Assembly: GCA_964537825.1 (NCBI GenBank)
Contig: CAZIDL010000113.1
Coordinates: 1 to 5,034, forward strand
DNA from: CAZIDL01 sp964537825
GTDB lineage: Bacteria; Bacteroidota; Bacteroidia; Flavobacteriales_D; CAYVSK01
Reading direction: 5' to 3'
Length of the DNA: 5,034 bases
The position numbers and the translations under genes were made by a program. Below are positions 1-5,034 of the stretch, piece by piece. The notes beneath the pieces were generated by a model. That model did not search any database, was not told the DNA's origin, and worked only from the letters and a program-made list of their open reading frames with translations. How positions within the stretch are numbered: the stretch's first letter is position 1; every line of letters starts with the position of its first letter.

Positions 1-310
1 TTTCTTGCCAGGGAAGTTCCGCCCACTGCTTCTTCGCCTTGAGCGAAGCATCGACGGCTTGCTGCACATGCTCCTTATTGCCCCAATGACATTGCCCGAC
101 CGGATCCTGATGATCGTGGGGCGGCGCCACATCCCTCTTGTCGTTGGTCCTCACCTCTTCACCCCCGATGAACATGGGGATATCGTTCTCAGCGTTCTTG
201 ACCCGCTCGAGCGCCACTTTGAGCTCTTCACGCTCCTGAGTTCCGGGTGCGTATTTGTGCACCGGTTCGTTATAGGGTTCTGGCAAATGTTGGAGAGCGT
301 TCATGGCCAT
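1..310 (-). CDS. pruA: Delta-1-pyrroline-5-carboxylate dehydrogenase, N-terminal part (cut by the window edge)
   Basis: This enzyme (L-glutamate gamma-semialdehyde dehydrogenase) performs the second step of proline breakdown: it oxidises glutamate semialdehyde to glutamate with NAD+ in the cytoplasm. Only codons 1-103 are in the window; the family is usually about 540 residues, so the Rossmann fold and the catalytic Cys and Glu lie outside. The visible part has the N-terminal signature of the Bacteroidota-type enzyme: NEPVHKYAPGTQEREEL near residues 14-30, IPMFIGGEEVRT near 44-55, APPHDHQDPVG near 62-72, and KKQWAELPWQE at 93-103. The start could be the ATG at 310-308 or a second in-frame ATG two codons later (304-302); no clear Shine-Dalgarno decides between them. 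It lies 175 bp downstream of apaG on the same strand, with its own -7-like element at 349-342, so it is probably transcribed at least partly on its own. Identification is from remembered family motifs, not a search. Confidence 0.93.
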   Translation of the reverse strand, partial: MAMNALQHLPEPYNEPVHKYAPGTQEREELKVALERVKNAENDIPMFIGGEEVRTNDKRDVAPPHDHQDPVGQCHWGNKEHVQQAVDASLKAKKQWAELPWQE

Positions 311-341
311 AGCTTCTCGGATTTTCTTCGTTGGATGCAGG

Positions 342-349
342 CAAAATTA
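342..349 (-). promoter_or_regulatory. Candidate Bacteroidota -7 promoter element for pruA
   Basis: On the minus strand this reads TAATTTTG, a full match to the Bacteroidota -7 consensus TAnnTTTG, ending 31 bp before the first pruA ATG. That leaves room for a short leader of roughly 25 nt. No good -33 (TTTG/TTG) element is visible 18-20 bp upstream, so this rests on one element. The rest of the 311-485 gap holds no gene I can support. Confidence 0.45.
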
Positions 350-485
350 AGGAAAGGAGGGACAGTACTAGAAGATCTATCGGTCCGGTAGCCTAAAAAC
401 ATCCGGGGGCTATCGTAAGGCGCAACCAATCGAAGACGGATGAGAAAGCCTCTTGACCATCGATCGAGGGAGGGACCGGATGGCT

Positions 486-878
486 TTAATTCAACCTTGC
501 GGGAGCGATCAAGCGAAGATCCGGGATGTTGACGTCGAACACTTCGTCGAAGTCCCCTTCTTCACGTCGCATGCGATAACTGCCCTCCATCTTGCCGATC
601 TCGGTGCTAAGGTCGCAAGCAGAGCTGTACTCGTAATGCTGGCCGGGCTGGATCACCGGTTGCTCTCCGACCACGCCATCACCCTGCACTTCCCGCACCT
701 CCCCGCTGGAATCGGTGATCGTCCAGTGCCGGCTCATCAGGCGGACCGGATAAGGATTCTGGTTCTCGATCCGGATGGTGTAGGAAAAGAGGTATTGCAA
801 TTCCTCTGAGGAAGTAAAGATGTCCTCCAACCCGGTGCGGACACTGATGCGGACGCCTTCTGTAGTGCGCGTGCTCAT
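486..878 (-). CDS. apaG: ApaG domain protein
   Basis: This 130-residue protein is about the length of a stand-alone ApaG (E. coli about 125). It carries the family's motifs in order: YTIRIEN at residues 33-39, SRHWTITD at 49-56, VQGDGVVGEQP at 64-74 (E. coli has VQGEGVVGVQP), PGQHYEYSSACDL at 78-90, GKMEGSY at 95-101 and NIPDLRLIAP at 117-126. The family has a fibronectin-III/Ig-like beta-sandwich fold and is cytosolic; the sequence has no signal peptide or membrane segment. The molecular function is unsettled: in enterobacteria the gene is linked to apaH and, under the name corD, to Co2+/Mg2+ resistance phenotypes. The ATG at 878-876 is chosen because family similarity begins just after it; the open frame continues upstream to 1106, but that extension overlaps the plug gene and looks like antisense read-through. 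It follows the plug gene by 55 bp with no promoter-like -7 box between, so the two are probably co-transcribed. No Shine-Dalgarno is visible. Confidence 0.93.
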   Translation of the reverse strand: MSTRTTEGVRISVRTGLEDIFTSSEELQYLFSYTIRIENQNPYPVRLMSRHWTITDSSGEVREVQGDGVVGEQPVIQPGQHYEYSSACDLSTEIGKMEGSYRMRREEGDFDEVFDVNIPDLRLIAPARLN

Positions 879-933
879 GGTATCATCAGGATGCTTATGG
901 CAATGATAACGCTTTAAGGTGGCTCTATCAACG

Positions 934-2319
934 TTAGCGCCCTTGGAGCACGCCGCCCTTGTCGTTCCGGGAACCGAAGCGTTTGGTTCCCACCAATCGG
1001 TCCGCATGGTCCGTATTGGCCCGGTAATATACGAGCACCCGATAGTCGTTCTCCGTCTCGTAGAAGTTCCCCTCAAGGTCGTCGAACCGTGCATGGGAGG
1101 CATCATCAGGAAGGTAAGCGTAAAGGTATTCGTGGTAGCCCTGTTTCAGATAAAGGGTGGCTTTGTAAGCGTTCTTCTTTTCGTCGTAGTGCATCCGATG
1201 GCCCTTAAGGCACCGGTGATCGCTGATCTGCCCGTATACGTGGACCGTCCCGTCCCGAAGCGGTGCGGCTTGCTGGAGCGTGAAATGGACCTTGACATAT
1301 TCGGCCGATAGCTCGGGATCGCTCGCTTCCCGGACGCGGATAAAGGAGCCTCCGTTGATGTCCTTTTCGGAATAATATCCTTGCTTGCCGCGGACCTTAT
1401 CCCGTTTCAGGAAAACGTGCTCGGTTCCGTTACTGTCGGTCTTGACCGCCCGCACATGCTGAGCATCCCCGGAAAGGAACTTCGTATCGAAACCTCGGAA
1501 TTCGTTGATCCCGTCAAAGATCGTAGCATCCCCCTGTCCCCCCATTTCGATGCCGTTCTTGGTCATACCGGATACCGGGGGATCATAGACCGCATTGTCC
1601 CAGCGTCGGTTCTGCTGGACGACCACCGTAAGGGAGCGCATGGGATTGGGGATGTCCCGATCCGGATAACGGACCTGAAAACGCAGTTGCTGGCCGCTAT
1701 CGAAACGGTCCATCCGAGTTGGCCGGGTAATATTCCCCTCGATCTCCACCGTATTGGAGGAGACCACCATGAAACGTCGGGTCAGCACCGGCTCGATCGC
1801 TCCGGTATCCCGATAAACGTAGAGAAGGTAATTCCCCGAGCGTTCGATGCGCATCCTTTCATTCGGGACCAGAAGTTCATAATGGGTATAACTTTCTTCC
1901 GTATCGAAGGAATAGCGGTTGTCGATGATCCGGTCCTCGAAAAAACCGTTCAGGTATGCGCTCTCCTGGAGGGAAGATGCTTCCCAATCCGCATTGCAAT
2001 GGATGAAGCGGTACTGGTAATCCTTCACATCCCCTTCAAGATCGTCGAATGAAAGCACGAGCTGTTCGTTGGAGCCGGAACCGATGATCGGCGCTCCCTG
2101 CTCCCAACCCTTTTGATGAAGGCGGACCGTGCGGATACGATCCTGGTAGATGTGATCCTCAAAACGGAGAAAGGAGGCATCGAAATAATCAGGATGGTCC
2201 TTCTTGGAAGGAGCATCCGAAGCGAAACGCTGCATCCCCGAATCCATCGAACAGGCCATAAGAAGGGCCATGAGGACAGGCAGGAATGTGAAAGAGGATC
2301 TTGATGCGCTGAATGTCAT
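934..2319 (-). CDS. Type IX secretion system plug family protein (former DUF5103), putative lipoprotein
   Basis: This 461-residue protein matches the T9SS plug family. In Flavobacterium johnsoniae a member of the family was seen closing the periplasmic end of the SprA translocon pore. Hallmark segments appear in order: LSFDDLEGDVKDYQYRFIHC (89-108) followed by NADW (109-112), SFDTEESYTHYELLVPN (137-153), SGNYLLYVY (161-169), TRRFMVV (180-186), VVVQQNRRWDNA (232-243), NEFRGFD (272-278) and DINGG (320-324). The first part corresponds to the beta-rich plug N-terminal domain. The N-terminus is an export signal: Arg7, a hydrophobic run at about 11-21, then L-M-A-C with Cys23 as a possible lipidated residue. 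The ATG at 2319-2317 is chosen because it puts this signal at the very N-terminus and lies about 43 bp after a minus-strand -7 box. The frame stays open up to 2487, but the extra residues are antisense to nqrA. It is divergent from nqrA and heads an apparent unit with apaG. Whether this copy is the functional T9SS plug or a paralog cannot be told here. Confidence 0.9.
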   Translation of the reverse strand: MTFSASRSSFTFLPVLMALLMACSMDSGMQRFASDAPSKKDHPDYFDASFLRFEDHIYQDRIRTVRLHQKGWEQGAPIIGSGSNEQLVLSFDDLEGDVKDYQYRFIHCNADWEASSLQESAYLNGFFEDRIIDNRYSFDTEESYTHYELLVPNERMRIERSGNYLLYVYRDTGAIEPVLTRRFMVVSSNTVEIEGNITRPTRMDRFDSGQQLRFQVRYPDRDIPNPMRSLTVVVQQNRRWDNAVYDPPVSGMTKNGIEMGGQGDATIFDGINEFRGFDTKFLSGDAQHVRAVKTDSNGTEHVFLKRDKVRGKQGYYSEKDINGGSFIRVREASDPELSAEYVKVHFTLQQAAPLRDGTVHVYGQISDHRCLKGHRMHYDEKKNAYKATLYLKQGYHEYLYAYLPDDASHARFDDLEGNFYETENDYRVLVYYRANTDHADRLVGTKRFGSRNDKGGVLQGR

Positions 2320-2361
2320 GCGATCAAAAGGAAGAAGGACCACGGTGCTCCCGGTTGCGGT

Positions 2362-2369
2362 CAAATTTA
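2362..2369 (-). promoter_or_regulatory. Candidate -7 element driving plug-apaG
   Basis: On the minus strand this is TAAATTTG, a full match to the Bacteroidota -7 consensus TAnnTTTG. A TTCG, one mismatch from the -33 TTTG, lies 18 bp upstream at 2391-2388, close to the usual 19-bp spacing. The plug ATG is 42 bp further on, implying a leader of about 35 nt. The promoter role is inferred from consensus and position. Confidence 0.55.
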
Positions 2370-2377
2370 TAATTTTG
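2370..2377 (+). promoter_or_regulatory. Candidate -7 element driving nqrA and the nqr operon
   Basis: The plus strand reads TAATTTTG, a full match to TAnnTTTG, directly abutting the opposed minus-strand box. The nqrA ATG lies 27 bp downstream, so the leader would be about 20 nt. No TTTG or TTG sits at the expected 18-20 bp upstream; the nearest TTG (2355-2357) is only 12 bp away. The -33 half is therefore weak or absent. Confidence 0.5.
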
Positions 2378-2404
2378 CCGCACCATTCGAACCCTGGAAG
2401 CAAA

Positions 2405-3766
2405 ATGGCCGACCCCATCAAGATCCAAAAGGGACTGGACATCAATTTAGAAGGTGAAGCGGAAAAGGTGCTCCAAGAAGCACCCATCCCTGAAACGTTC
2501 GCGGTGAAACCTCCCGACTTTCACGACGTTCGGGTCAAGCTTCTCCATAAAGAAGGGAGCGAAGTCAAAGCCGGGACGCCGCTCTTTTACGACAAAGACA
2601 ACGATCAGGTCATGTTCTCCTCCCCCGTGAGCGGGGAAGTGGTCGAGATCGTGCGCGGGGCTAAACGAAAGATCCTCGAGGTCAAGATCCTCGCCGATCA
2701 GGAGATCGCTCACGAAGATCATGGAAAAGCCGACCCCAAAGACCTGAGCAGGGAAGAGGTCCTCGAAAAACTTCTCAAAAGCGGCACCTTCCCCTTCATA
2801 CGCAAGCGTCCGTTCTCGGTCATCCCCCACCCCGAGAACAAGCCGAAGTCCATCTTCATTCCGGCCTTCGATAGCCATCCCCTGGCCCCGGACTACGATT
2901 TCATTTATCACGGGCAAAAGGAACTTTTCCAAAAAGGGATCGAAGTCCTCAAGAAACTCACGGATGGAAAGATCCACCTGGGGATCTCCTCCGACACCAC
3001 CGCCGATACCTTCCTCGAGGCAGAAGGGGTGGAACGGACCGCGTTCGAGGGTCCACATCCCTCGGGTAACGTCGGGGTCCACATTCACAACATCGATCCG
3101 ATCCTCCCCGGCGATGAGGTCTGGTACCTCTATCCGCACGGGGTCGTTACCATCGGAAAGCTATTCCGGGAAGGGATCTACGATCCCACCAAAGTGGTCG
3201 CTTTAGCAGGTTCGGAGGTCGATGGACCCAAATATTACAGAACCCGCATCGGAGCTTCCATCAAAGCATTGGTCAACGGAAAGGTCGCTACGGATAAGGA
3301 GCTCCGCTATATCAGCGGCAACCCCTTGACCGGTGAAAAGATCGAAGCAGAGGGCTACCTTGGCTTCTATCACGACCAATTGAGCGTGCTCCCCGAAGGG
3401 AACAAAAAGAAGTTCTTCTTGACCGAAGGTTGGTTGAGCCCAGGTTTGGACAAATTCAGCATGTCCAAAGCATATCCAACCTGGCTTTTTCCGTCCAAGA
3501 AATTTCGGATGGACACCAATAAGAACGGCGAAAAGCGGGCTTATGTGGTCACGGGACAATACGAACAGGTCTTCCCCTTCCACATCCATCCCCAACAATT
3601 GGTGAAATCCATCATCATCCAGGACCTGGACCTGATGGAAAAACTCGGGATCCATGAAGTGGATGCGGAAGATTTTGCGCTCTGTGAATTCGTATGCACC
3701 TCCAAGCAGCCCGTTCAAAAGATCGTTCGCGGAGGTTTGGATCAGCTTAAACAAGAAATGAGTTGA
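2405..3766 (+). CDS. nqrA: Na+-translocating NADH:quinone reductase subunit A
   Basis: NqrA is the peripheral, cytoplasm-facing subunit of the six-subunit Na+-NQR respiratory pump and has been linked to quinone binding. The product is 453 residues (V. cholerae NqrA about 446) and has no membrane segment. Family signatures: IKIQKGLDINLEG (5-17), FSSPVSGEVVEIVRGAKR (71-88, a biotinyl/lipoyl-like hairpin region), RKRPFSVIP (133-141), FEGPHPSGNVG (214-224), YISGNPLTG (302-310), YLGFYHDQLSVLPEG (318-332) and the C-terminal DFALCEFVC (423-431) with two conserved cysteines, as in the LALCTFVC segment of Vibrio NqrA. The ATG at 2405 starts directly at the family's N-terminus and has GGAAG four bases ahead; the upstream open frame to 2204 is antisense to the plug gene. 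It is the first gene of the operon, divergent from plug, and ends 37 bp before nqrB. It looks complete, with all landmark motifs present. Confidence 0.97.
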   Translation: MADPIKIQKGLDINLEGEAEKVLQEAPIPETFAVKPPDFHDVRVKLLHKEGSEVKAGTPLFYDKDNDQVMFSSPVSGEVVEIVRGAKRKILEVKILADQEIAHEDHGKADPKDLSREEVLEKLLKSGTFPFIRKRPFSVIPHPENKPKSIFIPAFDSHPLAPDYDFIYHGQKELFQKGIEVLKKLTDGKIHLGISSDTTADTFLEAEGVERTAFEGPHPSGNVGVHIHNIDPILPGDEVWYLYPHGVVTIGKLFREGIYDPTKVVALAGSEVDGPKYYRTRIGASIKALVNGKVATDKELRYISGNPLTGEKIEAEGYLGFYHDQLSVLPEGNKKKFFLTEGWLSPGLDKFSMSKAYPTWLFPSKKFRMDTNKNGEKRAYVVTGQYEQVFPFHIHPQQLVKSIIIQDLDLMEKLGIHEVDAEDFALCEFVCTSKQPVQKIVRGGLDQLKQEMS

Positions 3767-3796
3767 ACGGTCTATAGTAAAGGCTGGAAAGCTTCG

Positions 3797-3817
3797 ATGC
3801 TCGATGGAATTTCTTAA
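3797..3817 (+). other. Six-codon ORF overlapping the nqrB start
   Basis: ATG CTC GAT GGA ATT TCT TAA begins seven bases before the nqrB ATG, in another frame, and stops inside nqrB. The only purine-rich stretch in the gap, GGAAAG (3786-3791), is 5 bases from this ATG and 12 from the nqrB ATG, so ribosomes might use it. It may well be chance; no product is claimed. Confidence 0.2.
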
Positions 3818-5034
3818 AAAGCAGATCGAAAAGGTCAAGCCCCACTTCGAAGAGGGAGGCAAGCTCGAAAAGTACTATCCGGCCTTCGATGCGCTGGAGA
3901 CCTTTCTTTTCACCCCCGAGCGGACGAACGAGGAAGGAACCCACATCAGGGATAGCATCGACCTCAAACGGACGATGTTCATCGTGGTCCTTGCCTTGAT
4001 CCCCTGTCTTCTCTTCGGGATCTGGAACGCGGGCCATCAGCATTTTCTCGCCATGGGAGAGGAAGCCACCTTCCTCGAGAAGCTCGGTGAAGGGGCCATT
4101 TTGGTGCTCCCCATATTGATCGTGGCTTATGCGGTCGGCCTCGGCATCGAGTTCGCCTTCTGTATCGCCAAGCAGGAACAAGTGAACGAGGGTTTTTTGG
4201 TCTCCGGGATGTTGATCCCACTGGTGATGCCCGTCGGCGTTCCGCTTTGGATGGTCGCCGTAGGGACCGCATTTGCGGTCATTATCGGGAAAGAGTGCTT
4301 CGGGGGCACCGGAATGAACGTTTTGAATGTGGCCCTCACTTGTCGAGCTTTCCTCTTTTTCGCTTATCCGACCGATATGTCGGGGAACCAGGTATGGGTG
4401 AGCACCCAGTCCGGTCCTTTGACCAGTAGCGAGGCAGCTGTGGACGGACATACCGGAGAGACCTTCCTGGCCCAAGCGGCGAACGCGGAAGGAAGTTCGG
4501 TCCAATTCGCCGATCAAGCAGGGAATGCCTATGGAAGCATGAAGGCCAGTTTTATGGAGGCTGTGATCGGGACCATCCCGGGATCGATCGGCGAAACTTC
4601 CGTCATCGCCATTGCGATCGGCGCTTTTATCCTCCTTTGGACGGGGATCGGTAGTTGGCGGATCATGCTCTCTTGCTTGCTCGGCGGTATTTTCATGGGA
4701 GGCATCTTCAATTGGGTCCATAGTGCAGCGGATGTAAGCCCGTTCCTCGGAGTTCCGGTCCATATGCAGCTCGCTATGGGCGGATTCGCATTCGGACTGG
4801 TTTATATGGCCACCGATCCTGTTACGGCCGCTCAGACCAATAGAGGGAAATGGATCTACGGTTTCCTGATCGGGCTCCTTGCGATCCTGATCCGAACCGT
4901 GAACCCGGCTTATCCGGAAGGGATGATGCTCGCGGTCCTCTTCATGAACGTCATGGCCCCTCTCATCGACCATTATGTTGTAGAGGCGACGGCCAAAAAG
5001 CGGATGGAGCGAGCCGAAAAGTTGAGCAGTAGCG
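3804..5034 (+). CDS. nqrB: Na+-translocating NADH:quinone reductase subunit B (3' end cut by the window edge)
   Basis: NqrB is an integral membrane subunit of Na+-NQR that carries covalently bound FMN and riboflavin and lies in the quinone and Na+ path. The visible 410 codons have no stop; Vibrio NqrB is about 415 residues, so only the extreme C-terminus is missing. Landmarks: an N-terminal cytoplasmic arm with HIRDSIDLKR (47-56); KECFGGTG (163-170), whose glycine pair corresponds to the korormicin-resistance site of Vibrio; RAFLFFAYP (181-189); IPGSIGE (258-264); MATDPV (335-340); and NPAYPEGMMLAVLFMN (367-382). Hydrophobic segments suggest membrane spans near 57-76, 98-120, 133-160, 264-282, 286-304, 322-338, 350-366 and 373-390. 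The flavin attachment loop reads D214-G-H-T-G-E-T220, where Thr220 should take FMN from ApbE; the usual Ala before it is Glu. The ATG at 3804 begins the family-like sequence and follows nqrA by 37 bp, so the two are surely co-transcribed. Confidence 0.97.
   Translation, partial: MEFLKKQIEKVKPHFEEGGKLEKYYPAFDALETFLFTPERTNEEGTHIRDSIDLKRTMFIVVLALIPCLLFGIWNAGHQHFLAMGEEATFLEKLGEGAILVLPILIVAYAVGLGIEFAFCIAKQEQVNEGFLVSGMLIPLVMPVGVPLWMVAVGTAFAVIIGKECFGGTGMNVLNVALTCRAFLFFAYPTDMSGNQVWVSTQSGPLTSSEAAVDGHTGETFLAQAANAEGSSVQFADQAGNAYGSMKASFMEAVIGTIPGSIGETSVIAIAIGAFILLWTGIGSWRIMLSCLLGGIFMGGIFNWVHSAADVSPFLGVPVHMQLAMGGFAFGLVYMATDPVTAAQTNRGKWIYGFLIGLLAILIRTVNPAYPEGMMLAVLFMNVMAPLIDHYVVEATAKKRMERAEKLSSS

Larger units (their letters stand above)
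2353..2384. repeat. Imperfect 32-bp dyad in the plug/nqrA divergent promoter region
   Basis: The left arm (2353-2369) reads GGT-t-GCGG-t-CAAATTTA and the right arm (2370-2384) reads TAATTTTG-CCGC-ACC. The arms are inverted copies of each other apart from two extra T bases in the left arm and one mismatch in the A/T core. The centre of symmetry, between 2369 and 2370, is also the boundary of the two opposed -7 boxes. It may simply be a symmetrical bidirectional promoter core, or it may be a binding site for a dimeric regulator. Only the symmetry is seen directly. Confidence 0.55.

Noticed and set aside
386..415. Possible hairpin CGGTAGCC ... GGCTATCG between apaG and pruA
   Set aside because: The 8-bp stem pairs fully only as plus-strand RNA (with a G-U pair), has a 14-nt loop and no following U-tract. 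No plus-strand gene ends there, so a terminator is not supported.
453..809. Plus-strand open frame of 118 codons
   Set aside because: It lies opposite apaG, whose motifs are clear on the minus strand.
879..1106. Longer apaG with a 76-residue N-terminal extension
   Set aside because: The extension overlaps the plug gene in another frame on the same strand and has no ApaG similarity; the usual ApaG length fits the start at 878.
1381..2052. Plus-strand open frame of 223 codons
   Set aside because: It is antisense to the T9SS plug gene, whose family motifs lie exactly in this region; the frame encodes no recognisable motif.
2320..2487. Longer plug protein starting at 2487
   Set aside because: It would bury the signal peptide 56 residues inside the protein, cross the promoter dyad and run antisense to nqrA.
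2447..3139. Minus-strand open frame of 230 codons
   Set aside because: It is antisense to nqrA and has no family features; it is a by-product of codon bias.
3203..3862. Minus-strand open frame of 219 codons across the nqrA/nqrB junction
   Set aside because: It is antisense to the well-supported 3' end of nqrA and start of nqrB, with no recognisable product.
3747..4973. Minus-strand open frame of 408 codons lying over nqrB
   Set aside because: It is fully antisense to nqrB, which matches its family throughout. The translated product is rich in His, Asp, Arg and Glu, has no recognisable domain, and looks like the mirror of biased nqrB codon use.

Overview
The window reads as a stretch of a Bacteroidota genome, most likely Flavobacteriia or a related marine lineage with about 50% G+C. 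Three things point there. The minus-strand gene in the middle encodes a type IX secretion system (T9SS) plug-family protein (formerly DUF5103), a family restricted to Bacteroidota. The candidate promoters carry the Bacteroidota -7 element TAnnTTTG rather than an E. coli-type -10 box. Shine-Dalgarno sequences are weak or absent in front of the genes. The genus cannot be told from this sequence alone.

Layout: five protein genes lie in two divergent groups. On the minus strand, reading leftward from about 2319, are the T9SS plug-like lipoprotein candidate (2319-934), apaG (878-486) and the first 103 codons of pruA, the delta-1-pyrroline-5-carboxylate dehydrogenase gene (310-1, running off the left edge). 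On the plus strand, reading rightward, are nqrA (2405-3766) and nqrB (3804 to the right edge, nearly complete). These are the first two genes of the Na+-translocating NADH:quinone oxidoreductase operon, and nqrC-F presumably follow outside the window. The 85-bp gap between plug and nqrA holds two abutting, oppositely oriented -7 elements inside an imperfect 32-bp dyad, which looks like a compact bidirectional promoter. The gap between apaG and pruA (311-485) holds a separate -7-like element for pruA. There is no gene-free stretch longer than 300 bases.

Functionally, NqrA and NqrB belong to the respiratory sodium pump (NADH oxidation, quinone reduction, Na+ export). PruA feeds carbon and reducing power from proline into glutamate and NADH. 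The plug protein belongs to the outer-membrane protein-export machinery. ApaG is a small Ig/FnIII-like protein of uncertain role. Apart from the divergent promoter there is no direct mechanistic link between the two groups.

I found no mobile element, CRISPR array, RNA gene or previously undescribed system; this is mostly ordinary core-genome content. The points most worth a second look are a Glu in place of the usual Ala in the NqrB flavinylation motif (T-G-E-T instead of S/T-G-A-T), the symmetrical divergent promoter, and a lipobox at the start of the plug-like protein.
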